Source: Tabrizicola piscis (lineage in GTDB: Bacteria; Pseudomonadota; Alphaproteobacteria; Rhodobacterales; Rhodobacteraceae). From it: a DNA stretch of 64,000 nt. Positions 1 to 10,216 of the stretch are shown piece after piece. The first letter of the stretch is position 1. Each line of letters begins with the position of its first letter. The stretch lies in NCBI RefSeq assembly GCF_003940805.1, contig NZ_CP034328.1:3968001-4032000 (forward strand), in the 5' to 3' direction. The notes beneath the pieces are model-generated. The model ran no database searches and had not been told where the DNA came from. It was given only the letters and a program-made list of their open reading frames with translations. The position numbers were made by a program, and so were the translations under genes.

Positions 1-21
1 GATCCGTGTCATGACTTGCAG

Positions 22-48
22 AAAGGCCCGCAACTTGCGGGCCTTTTT
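22..48 (+). terminator. Rho-independent terminator of an upstream gene
   Basis: AAAGGCCCGC and GCGGGCCTTT pair around a five-base loop and run into a T stretch. It closes a plus-strand gene lying outside the window. Confidence 0.75.
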
Positions 49-191
49 CACATGGGCGCTTGGGGAAGGGCAGGGCATCCAAGACCTTTAGGTTTGATCT
101 CCGGGGCTGCCCTTTCCGCCAATACCGCAAATCAAATGCGCGCCGAGGGAAAAATTTGGCTCTGACTAGTGCAGATCGCGCATTCGACGAT

Positions 192-219
192 TGACTGTCT
201 GAACTCTCCAGTCCAGTCA
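192..219. promoter_or_regulatory. Possible operator upstream of the RND efflux genes
   Basis: TGACTG and CAGTCA form an inverted pair with a 16-base gap, about 60 bases before the adaptor start. Such pumps are often repressed by TetR-type regulators, but no regulator gene is in the window and the inner bases are not symmetric. Weak. Confidence 0.2.
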
Positions 220-279
220 GGACGTTGAATCCAAGATCACAATCCCGGTCCGCAGCGACTGCAGAAACGGAGCCAGTCC

Positions 280-1380
280 ATGTTCAAGCGACTTGTCATC
301 GCGGTCGTCGTTCTGGGGATCGTGGTCGGCGGCATTGTATGGTTCAAGTACTTCCGCGATGGGATGATCGCGCAGTTCCTCTCGGGGATGACGCCACCTC
401 CGGTGCCTGTGACCGCCGAAACGGTTGAAGCGGTGACCTGGCAGCCTGGGGTCGACGCCATCGGCACGGCGCTGGCCGCACGCGGGGTTGATCTGGCGAT
501 TGAATCCGGTGGGCTGGTCCGCGAAATCCTGTTCGCGGCAAACGACGCCGTGACGGAAGGTCAGCCGCTGGTTCAGATCGACGATGACAGCGAAAAGGCA
601 TCGCTCGCTGCGGCGCAGGCTGCTCTGGGCGTCGCGCAGACCGAATTGCGCCGCACCGAAACGCTGACAGCGCGCGGGGTCAATGCCGCCAACACCATGG
701 AAAACGCCGAAGCGCAGACCGTAAGTGCGCGCGCCGAAGTGGCACAGGTGCAGACCGCGCTCGACAGCAAACGGATGACCGCGCCGTTTGCAGGCGTCAT
801 CGGCATCTCGCGGATCGAGGTTGGCCAGTATGTGACGCCCGGCACGATCTATGCCACCCTGCAGGATCTAAGCCAGATGCAGGTCGACTTTGCCGTGCCG
901 GAACAGCAGATCAGCGCTCTCGTTCTGGGCCGCGAGATCACCGTCGCCACCGAGGTCGGCGAGTTCAGCGCTACGGGCCGGATCATCGCCATCGAACCGC
1001 GGATCGACCCGAACTCGCGCCTCGTGTCAGTCCGGGCCGAGGTCGACAATCAGGCCGGCAACCTTTTCCCCGGCCAGTTTCTGCGCGTCCGTATTGCCCT
1101 GCCGGTCGAGGATGGCGTGATCGCCGTGCCGCAAACGGCCGTCACATCAACGCTCTACGGCGATTCAATCTATGTTGTGCAGCCAGGAGAGGCAGATGAC
1201 GAGCTGGTCGTCGATCAGGTGTTCGTCAAACTTGGCCGCCGGTCCGGTGCGCGGATTGAAGTGGTCGAAGGCATTGCGGCGGGCCAGCAGATCGTCACCT
1301 CGGGCCAGAACCGGCTGATCGACGGGGCAAAGGTCGTGGTCGACACGTCGGTCACCCTTGACGCCCCCGCCGACGAATAG
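280..1380 (+). CDS. RND efflux periplasmic adaptor (membrane fusion protein)
   Basis: A 366-residue adaptor that would join an inner-membrane RND pump to an outer-membrane channel. An N-terminal hydrophobic anchor (about residues 4-22) is followed by a barrel-sandwich/lipoyl half, a short alpha-helical hairpin rich in Ala and Glu (about 100-160), the second lipoyl half with the TAPFAGVIG motif, and a beta-barrel region ending near PGQFLRVRI. This is the HlyD/MexA-type layout at a usual length. No lipobox is visible, so it is probably membrane-anchored. The pump gene starts 10 bases downstream, so the two are co-transcribed. No outer-membrane factor is adjacent. The substrate cannot be read from sequence. 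Confidence 0.93.
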   Translation: MFKRLVIAVVVLGIVVGGIVWFKYFRDGMIAQFLSGMTPPPVPVTAETVEAVTWQPGVDAIGTALAARGVDLAIESGGLVREILFAANDAVTEGQPLVQIDDDSEKASLAAAQAALGVAQTELRRTETLTARGVNAANTMENAEAQTVSARAEVAQVQTALDSKRMTAPFAGVIGISRIEVGQYVTPGTIYATLQDLSQMQVDFAVPEQQISALVLGREITVATEVGEFSATGRIIAIEPRIDPNSRLVSVRAEVDNQAGNLFPGQFLRVRIALPVEDGVIAVPQTAVTSTLYGDSIYVVQPGEADDELVVDQVFVKLGRRSGARIEVVEGIAAGQQIVTSGQNRLIDGAKVVVDTSVTLDAPADE

Positions 1381-1390
1381 GACCCGGATC

Positions 1391-4300
1391 ATGCATTTTT
1401 CGGAAATCTTCATTCGCCGACCCGTCCTGTCGACCGTGCTGGCGGCGCTGATCCTGTTTCTGGGTCTGGCATCGGTTCTGAACCTGCCGGTACGCCAGTA
1501 CCCCGAAGTCGAAGAGACGGTGGTGACCATCACCACCGTCTATCCCGGCGCTGCCCCTGACCTTATTCAGGGGTTCATCACGTCACCCATCGCGGCGGCG
1601 GTGTCGACGACGGAAAACATCGACTACATTACCAGCCAATCGCGGCCGTCGGCATCGGTCGTCACGGTCCAGATGAAGTTGGGCGCCGACCCAGACATCG
1701 CACTGACCGAGGTATTGTCGAAGGTTCAGCAAGTCCGCGGGCAACTGCCGTCCGAATCTGATGATCCGGTGATCGCCAAGGGCACAGGCGAAAGCTTTGC
1801 CCTGATGTACCTTGCCGTGCAGAACCCCAACATGACGCCGGAACAGCTGACCGAATATCTGGAACGGGTCGTACGGCCACGGATCACCAACATCGACGGC
1901 GTCGCGCAGATGGAAATCCTTGGCGCGTCACAATTTGCGATGCGCGTCTGGCTGGATCCTCTGGAACTGTCGGCGCGCGGCGTGACCGCGTCCGAAGTGC
2001 TGGCGGCGATCCGTTCTTCCAACTTCCTGTCAGCGCCGGGCAAGACCGAGAACGAGTATTTCACCTATTCGCTCACGCTTGAATCGACCATCCAGACGCC
2101 AGAGGCTTTTGGTGCGCTACCTTTGGTTCAGGGCGAAAACGGCGTGGTCCGGCTGCGCGATGTGGCAGACATCGAACTCGCCTCGGGCGCTACGGATGCC
2201 GTTGTGACCTTTGACGGCGAACCCGGCACGTTCATCGGCATCATCCCGGCCCCCGGCGAAAACCAGCTGGACGTGGCCACCAACGTACGGAACGAACTCC
2301 CCGGGCTTGTTGAGACCCTGCCGAGCGGCATGACAATCGACCTTGTCTACGATTCCACCGAGACCATCGCCGCCTCGATCAACGAGGTGTTCAAGACCAT
2401 CGCCGAAGCGGTTGCCATCGTCGTGGTCGTGATCCTGCTGTTCCTTGGGTCGTTCCGGTCGGTGCTGATGCCCATCGTCACGATCCCACTGTCGTTGATC
2501 GGTGTCTGCGCGATCATGCTGGCCGTTGGCTACTCGATCAACCTGTTGACCTTGCTTGCCATGGTTCTGGCCATCGGTCTGGTCGTCGATGACGCCATCG
2601 TGGTGGTCGAAAACATCCACCGCCATATTGACGAAGGCATGACGCCGGCACAGGCCTCGATCAAGGGGATGAAGGAAATCACTGGCCCGGTCGTCGCCAT
2701 GACCATCACATTGGCCGCCGTGCTTGCCCCGTTGGCCTTCACCGGCGGGTTGACCGGATCGCTGTTTGCCGAATTTGCGCTGACCTTGGCCGGGTCCGTG
2801 ATCCTGTCGGGGATCGTGGCACTGACGATTACGCCGGCCATGTCAGCGCGTCTTCTGACCCATGGTGAACCCGGACGGTTCCAGCGCACCGTGGACCGGG
2901 TCCTGAACGGCCTTGCCAACTGGTATGAACGGCGGGTGTCATCGTCGCTGGACTACCGCCCCGTGACGATGCTGATGGTGCTGTCGCTGCTGGGGGCGAC
3001 GGGGTTCATGTTCCTCAACACCTCAAGCGAACTGGCGCCCGAGGAAGACTCCGGCGCGTTGTTCGCCATTCTGAACGGGCCGCGCTATGCCACGCTGGAC
3101 TACACCGCCGCCTTCACCGATGAGATCGCTGCCCGCACCAAGGATATCGAAGAGGTGCAGACCTCGTTTTCCGTCGCGGGGTTCGGCGGGGCCACGAACA
3201 GCGGCTTCTACATCTGGGCGCTGAAAGACTGGGCTGACCGCAGCCGTGGTCAGGCCGAGATTCAGCAGCAGATCCAAGCCAGCCTTGATGGCGCGCCCGG
3301 CGTGCAGGGCTATGTTTTTGCCCCGCCGTCGCTGCCCGGCGCGGGTGGTGGATTGCCGGTGTCCATGGTGCTGCAATCCATCCACGCGCCCGAGCGGGTG
3401 TTCGAAATCGCCGAGGAAATCCGCCTGAAGGCGCTGCAAAGCGGCATGTTCATCGTGTTGCAGAACAGCCTGTCCTTTGATGCGCCGCAGGTCCGCGTCA
3501 TCATTGACCGTGACCGGGCGGCCAATCTGGGGGTGACCGTCAGCGAAATCGGCAACACGCTGGGCCTTCTGGTCGGTGGTGGAGCCATCGCGCAGTTCGA
3601 CCGGGATTCCAACAGCTATGACATCATCACGCAGGTTCCCGCCTCATGGCGTGACAATCCTGAAAAGCTTGGCGAATTCTTCGTTCGCTCCGGCTCGGGC
3701 ACCATGGTGCCGCTGTCGTCTGTCGTGACGCTTGACGCCGGCGTGACCGCCGCCTCGATCGAGCAGTTCAACCAGCTCAACGCCGCCACCCTGTCCGCGC
3801 TGCCGATGCCAGGGCTGTCTTCCGGCGCGGCACTGGCAGAACTTGAACGCATCGCTGCCGAGACTTTGCCGGACGGCTTCTTCGTCGATTACTCCGGCCA
3901 ATCCCGGTTGGAAAAGACCGAAGGCAACACCATCCTGCTTGCCTTCGCGGCGGCAATTGTCGTGATCTACCTTGTGCTGGCGGCACAGTTCGAAAGCTTC
4001 CGCGACCCGTTCATCATCCTGATGTCAGTGCCGCTGTCGATCTTCGGTGCCGTGCTGCCCTTGTACCTTGGGTTGGGGACGCTCAACATCTACACGCAGG
4101 TCGGTCTGATCACGCTCATTGGTCTGATCACCAAGCACGGGATCCTGATGGTCGAATTTGCCAACCAGCAGCGCGAAGAGGGTATGTCGCGGCATCAGGC
4201 CATCGTCGCCGCCGCCAAGACCCGCCTGCGTCCGATCCTGATGACGACGGCTGCCATGGCGCTGGCGGTGGTGCCGCTGATCATTGCCGAAGGGGCAGGG

Positions 4301-4468
4301 GCCGCGGCACGTCAGGCCATGGGTCTGGTGATCTTTACCGGCCTTTTGATCGGCACATCCTTCACGCTGTTCGTGGTGCCGATGTTCTATTCGCTGATCT
4401 CTCGCAGCGACAGCTCGTACCTGCTGCACCGGAAATCGGTTGAAAAGACCTTTGGCGCGCCCGGCTGA
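1391..4468 (+). CDS. RND multidrug efflux pump, HAE1 type
   Basis: A 1025-residue inner-membrane proton-driven pump of the AcrB/MexF family. The first transmembrane helix is near residues 10-30, followed by the large periplasmic porter loop. The central helix block carries the Asp-Asp pair of the proton relay in GLVVDDAIVVVEN, then a second periplasmic loop and the final helices. The ATG at 1391 (MHFSEIFIRRP) is chosen because this is the conserved N-terminus of the family; an upstream in-frame ATG at 1358 lies inside the adaptor gene. It follows the adaptor directly and ends convergent to the barrel-protein gene. Confidence 0.95.
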   Translation: MHFSEIFIRRPVLSTVLAALILFLGLASVLNLPVRQYPEVEETVVTITTVYPGAAPDLIQGFITSPIAAAVSTTENIDYITSQSRPSASVVTVQMKLGADPDIALTEVLSKVQQVRGQLPSESDDPVIAKGTGESFALMYLAVQNPNMTPEQLTEYLERVVRPRITNIDGVAQMEILGASQFAMRVWLDPLELSARGVTASEVLAAIRSSNFLSAPGKTENEYFTYSLTLESTIQTPEAFGALPLVQGENGVVRLRDVADIELASGATDAVVTFDGEPGTFIGIIPAPGENQLDVATNVRNELPGLVETLPSGMTIDLVYDSTETIAASINEVFKTIAEAVAIVVVVILLFLGSFRSVLMPIVTIPLSLIGVCAIMLAVGYSINLLTLLAMVLAIGLVVDDAIVVVENIHRHIDEGMTPAQASIKGMKEITGPVVAMTITLAAVLAPLAFTGGLTGSLFAEFALTLAGSVILSGIVALTITPAMSARLLTHGEPGRFQRTVDRVLNGLANWYERRVSSSLDYRPVTMLMVLSLLGATGFMFLNTSSELAPEEDSGALFAILNGPRYATLDYTAAFTDEIAARTKDIEEVQTSFSVAGFGGATNSGFYIWALKDWADRSRGQAEIQQQIQASLDGAPGVQGYVFAPPSLPGAGGGLPVSMVLQSIHAPERVFEIAEEIRLKALQSGMFIVLQNSLSFDAPQVRVIIDRDRAANLGVTVSEIGNTLGLLVGGGAIAQFDRDSNSYDIITQVPASWRDNPEKLGEFFVRSGSGTMVPLSSVVTLDAGVTAASIEQFNQLNAATLSALPMPGLSSGAALAELERIAAETLPDGFFVDYSGQSRLEKTEGNTILLAFAAAIVVIYLVLAAQFESFRDPFIILMSVPLSIFGAVLPLYLGLGTLNIYTQVGLITLIGLITKHGILMVEFANQQREEGMSRHQAIVAAAKTRLRPILMTTAAMALAVVPLIIAEGAGAAARQAMGLVIFTGLLIGTSFTLFVVPMFYSLISRSDSSYLLHRKSVEKTFGAPG

Positions 4469-4489
4469 CCGGGGCAGGGCGCTGCCGAC

Positions 4490-4558
4490 GCGACCCTACG
4501 CCCGGGTCGCCGCGGGCAAGTGAGATTTCCAGCGGTGCCGGGCGTTCTCCTGGCACCG
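4490..4558. terminator. Pair of hairpins between convergent genes
   Basis: Two stems lie in the 109-base gap between convergent genes: GCGACCC/GGGTCGC (4490-4510) and CGGTGCC/GGCACCG (4533-4558). Neither has a clear T run, so termination is inferred from position only. Confidence 0.3.
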
Positions 4559-4577
4559 GCCTGACGCAAAATCCCCC

Positions 4578-5315
4578 TCAGAACGTCAATGTCGCGCCAA
4601 TGACCGGCCCGCTCATCGCCCCTTTGAACACCGTCCCGTCATCCGAATAGTCGACGTAAAGATGCCGCCACCCGACGGAGATATACAGTCGGTCCGAGGC
4701 TTGGTAGTTCGCCGTCAGCGCCACCTGCCAGGTCAGATCAGACCCAACCCCGAAACCGCCAACATCGACGTATCCCAGCAACGACCAGCGGTCCGCAAGC
4801 GGTGTGTTTACCCGCAGCGCAAGGATAGGGTCCACGAAACTTGCCCCCGGGGCGACGCTGATCGCTGCCGCCGGAACCGCGACCTGACCATCAAGGTCCC
4901 ACGCGCGCAGACCGGCCATGGCGTCGACCGTTGTTCCACCACCCGCATCAAAGCGCTTCCCGGCTGCCACGGTCAACGACCGGAGCGTCACTTCCCCTGA
5001 CGCCGGGGCACCCGGCGGTACAAGCCCTTCGCGCGACGATTTTGAATAGGTTAGATCGCCGAAAAACACGAGATCGCCACGGCGGGCAAACCCGGTTGCA
5101 AAGAACGCGCCATCCAGATCCTCAAGGATCTCGGAAAGCGATTTGTCGAAGGACAGCGTCGGCGCACCCGTGAAGGGGGTAAAGTCGCCCGTCACGCCAG
5201 CCCCCCAACCGTAAAGCGTGACCTGACCTGACCAGTCCTGCGCCTGCGCGGGGACGGTGGCGGCTGCGGCAAGGCCGATGGCTGCAACGACAGTTCGGAA
5301 GGCAGAGATCGGCAT
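4578..5315 (-). CDS. Outer-membrane beta-barrel protein, function unknown
   Basis: A 245-residue protein with a Sec signal peptide ending at about AQAQD (residue 26). Alternating amphipathic strands follow, and the terminal TLTF ends in the aromatic residue typical of BamA-inserted barrels. It resembles small porin-like or OmpW-like envelope proteins, but I cannot assign a family. Its ATG shares one base with the stop of the upstream amidohydrolase (TAATG), so the two are translationally coupled and may act together in the envelope. Confidence 0.75.
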   Translation of the reverse strand: MPISAFRTVVAAIGLAAAATVPAQAQDWSGQVTLYGWGAGVTGDFTPFTGAPTLSFDKSLSEILEDLDGAFFATGFARRGDLVFFGDLTYSKSSREGLVPPGAPASGEVTLRSLTVAAGKRFDAGGGTTVDAMAGLRAWDLDGQVAVPAAAISVAPGASFVDPILALRVNTPLADRWSLLGYVDVGGFGVGSDLTWQVALTANYQASDRLYISVGWRHLYVDYSDDGTVFKGAMSGPVIGATLTF

Positions 5316-6775
5316 TACAGCTGCTCCTTCAAGATGCGCCCATCCTTCATGATGAGACGCAGGTTGGTGTCAGGGTCTGCGATAAAGGCAAGATCGGTCG
5401 CGGGATCACCGTCCCAGACCAGAACGTCGGCAAAGGCACCTTCGGCGATCACCCCAAGCTGGCCCTGATAGGGCGCGCGTTCGCCCGACATGGCCAGAAG
5501 CTCGCCAGCGGCGCCGGTCGCCATGCGCAGCGCCTCCAGCGGCGGCATGAACCGGGTCAGCTTGCCCAACTGGCGCCCCTGCGTTGCGGCACCGCGCGGG
5601 TTGAACAGCACATCCGTGCCGAAGGCCATATTGACGCCCTCGGCCTTGCCCTCTTGGAAAGCCCGCACCGTGCCGTCGGCCACTTGCTGTTGCTTGGCCT
5701 GACTGCGCGGGTCCGAATACTGGTTCGCATCTTCATCCGCGAGAAACGGCTGGATGCTCCACCACACGCCAGCGGCGGCCATCGCGCGGATCGTCGCCGT
5801 GTCGGCCAATTGCCCATGTTCGATCGACCGCACCCCGGCCTCAACACAGCGCATGATGCCTGTGGGGGTGTAGACATGGGCGCAGACATAGGTGCCCCAG
5901 TCTGCCGCAGCCTCTACAGCCGCCCGCATCTCGTCCAGCGTATACTGGGCCGTATCCAGCGGGTCATAGGGGGATGCCACGCCACCTCCTGCCATGATCT
6001 TGATCTGGCTAGCGCCCTTCATCAACTGCTCGCGCGTACGACGCAGCACCTCGTCCCGCCCGTCAGCAATCGCCGCGACGCCGGTCTTTTCCGTGTAGTC
6101 GGCTGGATTTCCTGGCATCCGTGGCAGCGCGTTCAACAGTCGGAAATCCCCGTGCCCCGAGGTTTGTGACAGCATTGCACCTGACGGAAAGATGCGTGGG
6201 CCCGCGACGGCCCCCTGATCAATCGCCAGCTTCAGGCCAAAGACCGGCCCGCCGGTATCGCGCACTGTCGTGAAACCCCGCATCAGCGTGGCACCCGCTT
6301 CGCGCCCAGCCATCAGATGAACCCAGCCAATGTCCTGCGTCAGCGCCGCGATCTGGCTGATCCCGACAAGCGTGGCGTGCCAATGGCAATCAATCAGCCC
6401 GGGCGTCACCGACCGGCCACCGCAATCAATCACCTCGGCCTCTGACGGACCTGTCCCGGTCGCCGGCAGACCGGTGATGCGGCCCCCCTCGATCACGATG
6501 TCACGCCCGCTTTGCATCGCCAGCGTGACGCCGTCGAAAAAGCGCAGATTGGTCAGCACGACCGGCCGCCCGGCGCTTTGCGCCCGCACTTCACGCGGTG
6601 CCAGCCCGAAGCCGGCAAACAGGCCCATGACTGCCGCCGCACCACCAAGCAATTGCCGCCGAGAAATATCAGCCTCGATCCGCTGCATCGCCGCCTGGGT
6701 TTCCGGCGCCCCACAAAGGCAGGGATTGATTACCGCCTGGCCGCTTTCGATCGCTTCACAACACGCTAGGCACAT
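5315..6775 (-). CDS. Tat-exported metal-dependent amidohydrolase
   Basis: A 486-residue member of the amidohydrolase superfamily close to the imidazolonepropionase/Xaa-Pro dipeptidase-like branch. The metal-binding HxH lies in CHWH (H131, H133). Later come a Lys in KIMAGGGV, His residues in CAHVY and SIEHGQ, and the Asp of FGTDVLF, so the full binuclear set appears present. A twin-arginine signal SRRQLLGG (about 38-45) with a hydrophobic stretch ending at VRAQS predicts periplasmic location. It is unusual that 36 residues precede the Tat motif and contain CLACC and CLC clusters. It is translationally coupled to the barrel gene downstream. The substrate is unknown. Confidence 0.88.
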   Translation of the reverse strand: MCLACCEAIESGQAVINPCLCGAPETQAAMQRIEADISRRQLLGGAAAVMGLFAGFGLAPREVRAQSAGRPVVLTNLRFFDGVTLAMQSGRDIVIEGGRITGLPATGTGPSEAEVIDCGGRSVTPGLIDCHWHATLVGISQIAALTQDIGWVHLMAGREAGATLMRGFTTVRDTGGPVFGLKLAIDQGAVAGPRIFPSGAMLSQTSGHGDFRLLNALPRMPGNPADYTEKTGVAAIADGRDEVLRRTREQLMKGASQIKIMAGGGVASPYDPLDTAQYTLDEMRAAVEAAADWGTYVCAHVYTPTGIMRCVEAGVRSIEHGQLADTATIRAMAAAGVWWSIQPFLADEDANQYSDPRSQAKQQQVADGTVRAFQEGKAEGVNMAFGTDVLFNPRGAATQGRQLGKLTRFMPPLEALRMATGAAGELLAMSGERAPYQGQLGVIAEGAFADVLVWDGDPATDLAFIADPDTNLRLIMKDGRILKEQL

Positions 6776-7088
6776 TGGGCAACATCCTCTCTGTTGTCAT
6801 GACACCTACAGGTCTTTTGCCTCGTTATCTTGACGATGCCTGCAAGCCCCGCGTCGATCAAGCCCTTGGGACTGACCGCAAAACGCACGCAAGGTCCGGA
6901 TTGCGGTCGTGACCGGGTGCAAATCACGAAGACGACTGGCAGGCATCTGGGAACGTAATTCAGGATGGTTCATTGGCAAGGCAGTGCCTGTGTCTCGTCA
7001 GGGCCTGAGCTTCCAGACGACCTTCGCCATTGCCGCATATGCCCTTCGGGCGTGGCGGTTGCCGCAACCAAGGCGGGGCGACCCCCCG
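6776..7088. other. Gap between amidohydrolase and cueR
   Basis: This 313-base stretch separates two minus-strand genes. It should hold the amidohydrolase promoter and the end of the copper transcript. I see no convincing gene, RNA or hairpin in it. Confidence 0.4.
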
Positions 7089-7559
7089 TCAGTCCCCCCG
7101 ACTGCCTAGCGTCGGAAGGGCAGGGGGCCGGTGCCTTCCTGACGGGGCGACAAGCGCTTGTCCCGTCGCCTCGCCCATGCCCAGATCAACCAGAATGGGG
7201 CAGTCGGGCCGGTGATCGCCGCAGCAGGCATCTGCCAGATGCTGAAGCGTGTCGGCCATCGCCTGCAGCTCGGCGATCTTCCGTTGCAGGCCGTCGATCT
7301 GCTCTTGCGCAAGGCGCTTGACGTCCGAACTGTGCCGCGACCGATCCCGCCACAGCGCCAGAAGCGCTTGAATCCGCTCGACCGGAAACCCCAAGTCGCG
7401 CGCGCGGCGGATGAAGCGCAGCATCTGCACCTCGGTCCCCGAATACAGCCGGTAGCCGGACTGGGTCCGCCCGGCAGCCGGGATCAGGCCGGTGGCTTCG
7501 TAGTAGCGGATCATCTTGGCTGATACGCCGGATGCTTTGGCGGCTTCACCGATGTTCAT
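7089..7559 (-). CDS. cueR: CueR-type copper-responsive MerR regulator
   Basis: A 156-residue MerR-family activator. The N-terminal winged helix-turn-helix starts [21 protein letters not shown], followed by a dimerisation helix (about 75-110) and the metal loop. Cys112 and Cys120 are separated by seven residues and end in CPIL, the Cu(I)-site signature of CueR, with an extra Cys113. It overlaps the stop of copA by four bases (ATGA), so it is co-transcribed with its own target. Two matching CueR promoters lie between copA and the divergent chaperone gene. The C-terminal tail after residue 130 is longer than in E. coli CueR and has no recognisable motif. Confidence 0.92.
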   Translation of the reverse strand: MNIGEAAKASGVSAKMIRYYEATGLIPAAGRTQSGYRLYSGTEVQMLRFIRRARDLGFPVERIQALLALWRDRSRHSSDVKRLAQEQIDGLQRKIAELQAMADTLQHLADACCGDHRPDCPILVDLGMGEATGQALVAPSGRHRPPALPTLGSRGD

Positions 7560-10048
7560 GGCTGGCTCCCTTGATTGAAGGACGGCTGGAAACGGCGCAG
7601 GCGCAGCGCGTTGCCCAGAACAAACACGCTGGACAGCGCCATCGCCGCTGCCGCAAAGACCGGCGACATCAGCAGCCCGTAGGCCGGATACAGCGCCCCC
7701 GCCGCCACCGGGATCAGCGCGGCATTGTAGATGAAGGCCCAGAACAGGTTCTGCCGGATGTTGCGCATCGTGGCCCGGCTCAGGGCGATGGCATCTGGAA
7801 TGGCCGTCAGCCGCCCCGACATAAGGACGACATCGGCGGCATCGATGGCGATGTCCGTGCCAGTGCCGACGGCGATGCCGACATCGGCCTCGGCAAGGGC
7901 AGGGGCGTCGTTGATGCCGTCGCCCACGTAGGCGACCTTGCCCAGTGCCTTCAGGCGCTTGATCGCCGTGACCTTGTCTGCCGGCAGAACCTCGGCCACC
8001 ACGTCGTCGATCTGCAACGGCCCGGCGATGGCTTGCGCTGTGCGGGCATTGTCGCCGGTGACCATCACCACCTTCAAGCCAAGCGCGTGCAGCGCCTGAA
8101 TGGCTCCGGGAGTGGTCGCCTTCACCGGGTCAGCGACAGCAAGGATCGCGGCCAGTCGGTCGTCAATCGCTGCATAAAGGGGTGACTTCCCCTCGTCGCC
8201 CAGCCGAACCGCCTCGGCCTCGAAGGCTGTCACATCAAGCCCAAGCTGCGCCATGTAGCGATCCGCCCCGATCTGCACCCGCCGACCGCCGACCGTGGCC
8301 ACGACACCCAGCCCGGTTGTTGAATTGAAGTCGGTGACCGCCGGGAGCACCAGACCCTCGGTCGCAGCCGCCGCGACAATGGCCGCTGCAATCGGGTGTT
8401 CCGACTTTGCTTCGACGGCGGCCAGTCGGGCCAGCACATCCGCCCGGTCAAACCCGGGGGCAAGGACCAGATCGGTCATCACGGGTTTGCCTTCGGTCAA
8501 GGTGCCGGTCTTGTCCAAAGCCACCACGGTGACGCCTTGCAGCGCCTGCAGCGCCTCACCCTTGCGAAAGAGCACGCCCAGTTCGGCCCCGCGCCCGGTT
8601 CCAACCATGATGGACGTGGGCGTGGCCAGCCCCATGGCGCAGGGGCAAGCGATGATCAGGACGGCGACGGCATTCACCATGGCCAGCCCCAGGGCCGGGC
8701 TGGGCCCGAAGATCAGCCAGACCGCAAATGTCAGCGCGGCAAGGCCCATCACCACAGGCACGAACCACAAGGTGATGCGGTCGACCAGCGCCTGAATTGG
8801 CAGCTTGCCGCCCTGTGCCGCCTCTACCATGCGGATGATCTGGGCCAGCATCGTGGCTTCGCCCACCGCCGTGGCCTGCATGGTCAATGCCCCGGTCTGG
8901 TTGATCGTACCACCGGTCACCTGCGCGCCGACCGTCTTGGCCACCGGCACCGGCTCGCCCGAGATCATGCTTTCGTCAACCCAGCTTTCGCCTGCCGTTA
9001 CAACCCCATCGACCGGCACCCGTTCGCCGGGGCGAACCTCGACAGTGTCGCCGGGACGAACTTCGGCAATCGGCACTTCAACAGTCTGGCCATCGCACTG
9101 AACCTGCGCGGTTCTGGGCTGCAACCCGATCAGACGCTGGATCGCGCCAGAGGTACGGCCCTTGGCCCGCGCCTCCAGGAACCGTCCCATCAGGATCAGT
9201 GTCACGATGACAGCGGCGGCTTCATAGTAGACGTTGACCGTCCCCGGCGGCAGCAGCCCCGGCGCAAAGGTTGCGACCAGCGAATAGCCATAGGCCGCTG
9301 TCGTCCCGACCGCGACAAGGCTGTTCATGTCGGGGGCCGCCCGCCACAGGGCGGGATAACCTGTGCGGTAGAACCGCCGTCCCGGCCCGATCAGAACAAG
9401 GGTGGTCAGAAGAAACTGCACCAACCAGCTCGCCTGCATGCCGATGGTCTGCGCGATCAGGTGATGCACCGGCGGAAACAGATGCGCGCCCATTTCCAGA
9501 ACGAAGACCGGCAAAGACAGTCCGGCGGCCAACACCAGATCGCGCCGCAGATGCGCCTGTTCATCGGCCTTGCGGGCTTCGGCTTCCGGATCACCGATGA
9601 CGGAACGTTGCGCTTGATGCGCATCATAGCCGGCATCCTTGACCGCCTTGACCAACAGCCCGATGTCGGCCGCCCCACTGACCGTTGCCCGTTCGGTTGC
9701 CAGATTGACAGCCGCCAATTGCACGCCAGGCACCGCCTTCAAGGCCCGTTCCACCCGGGCCACGCAGGACGCGCAGGTCATGCCCTCAATCACCAGGTCT
9801 ACGGGTTCAGCCGCAACCTCGTAGCCGGCATGGTTGATTGCAGCGACCAGCGGACCAAGGTCTGTCGGACCTGTTGTAGTCACCTGTACCCGCTCGGTGG
9901 CAAGGTTCACAACCGCCTGTGTCACACCCGGCACTGTGCGCAGCGCGCGTTCTACGCGCGCCACACAGGACGCACAGGTCATTCCTTGAACAGAGAGAGA
10001 CAAGGTCTCGGCGTGGTCGGCAACGTTCGGTGTCATGGGGGCCTGCAT
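7556..10048 (-). CDS. copA: Cu(I)-exporting P1B-type ATPase
   Basis: An 830-residue inner-membrane copper exporter. Two N-terminal heavy-metal domains each carry GMTCASC (Cys25/28 and Cys92/95). They are followed by the transmembrane block with the CPC ion motif (IIACPCAMG), the phosphorylation loop DKTGTLTEG, the SEHPIA nucleotide motif and GDGINDAPA. The ATG at 10048 has GGAAAG about ten bases upstream and lies downstream of the mapped promoter motif; a longer reading from 10282 would run back through that promoter and over the chaperone gene, so it is rejected. First gene of copA-cueR. Confidence 0.96.
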   Translation of the reverse strand: MQAPMTPNVADHAETLSLSVQGMTCASCVARVERALRTVPGVTQAVVNLATERVQVTTTGPTDLGPLVAAINHAGYEVAAEPVDLVIEGMTCASCVARVERALKAVPGVQLAAVNLATERATVSGAADIGLLVKAVKDAGYDAHQAQRSVIGDPEAEARKADEQAHLRRDLVLAAGLSLPVFVLEMGAHLFPPVHHLIAQTIGMQASWLVQFLLTTLVLIGPGRRFYRTGYPALWRAAPDMNSLVAVGTTAAYGYSLVATFAPGLLPPGTVNVYYEAAAVIVTLILMGRFLEARAKGRTSGAIQRLIGLQPRTAQVQCDGQTVEVPIAEVRPGDTVEVRPGERVPVDGVVTAGESWVDESMISGEPVPVAKTVGAQVTGGTINQTGALTMQATAVGEATMLAQIIRMVEAAQGGKLPIQALVDRITLWFVPVVMGLAALTFAVWLIFGPSPALGLAMVNAVAVLIIACPCAMGLATPTSIMVGTGRGAELGVLFRKGEALQALQGVTVVALDKTGTLTEGKPVMTDLVLAPGFDRADVLARLAAVEAKSEHPIAAAIVAAAATEGLVLPAVTDFNSTTGLGVVATVGGRRVQIGADRYMAQLGLDVTAFEAEAVRLGDEGKSPLYAAIDDRLAAILAVADPVKATTPGAIQALHALGLKVVMVTGDNARTAQAIAGPLQIDDVVAEVLPADKVTAIKRLKALGKVAYVGDGINDAPALAEADVGIAVGTGTDIAIDAADVVLMSGRLTAIPDAIALSRATMRNIRQNLFWAFIYNAALIPVAAGALYPAYGLLMSPVFAAAAMALSSVFVLGNALRLRRFQPSFNQGSQP

Positions 10049-10086
10049 GGCGGTGGTCTTTCCAGTCGGTTTCACATCCGCTGACT

Positions 10087-10117
10087 CAGGTAGGGCTTCC
10101 CATGATTGGAAGGTCAA
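10087..10117 (-). promoter_or_regulatory. CueR-dependent copA promoter
   Basis: Read on the minus strand, TTGACC and TACCTG are 19 bases apart, the long spacer typical of MerR-activated promoters. The spacer holds a 15-base dyad TTCC...GGAA (plus-strand 97-111) with inner paired bases. The layout matches the E. coli copA promoter. Confidence 0.85.
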
Positions 10118-10152
10118 GAGAAAAAATTTCGGAAAGTTCGCATGATTGCTCA

Positions 10153-10183
10153 TTGACCTTCCAACCGTGGGAACCCCTATCTG
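10153..10183 (+). promoter_or_regulatory. CueR-dependent promoter of the chaperone-DUF305 genes
   Basis: TTGACC and TATCTG are separated by 19 bases, with the dyad TTCCAACcGTGGGAA (10159-10173) in the spacer. It is a near copy of the copA promoter on the other strand. The shared dyad shows that both directions answer to the same regulator. Confidence 0.85.
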
Positions 10184-10216
10184 CCAATGCATGAGACGAA
10201 ACCCAAGGAGGATCTC

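Noticed and set aside
8396..10084. 562-residue plus-strand reading opposite copA
   Set aside because: Shadow frame; copA motifs are complete on the other strand.
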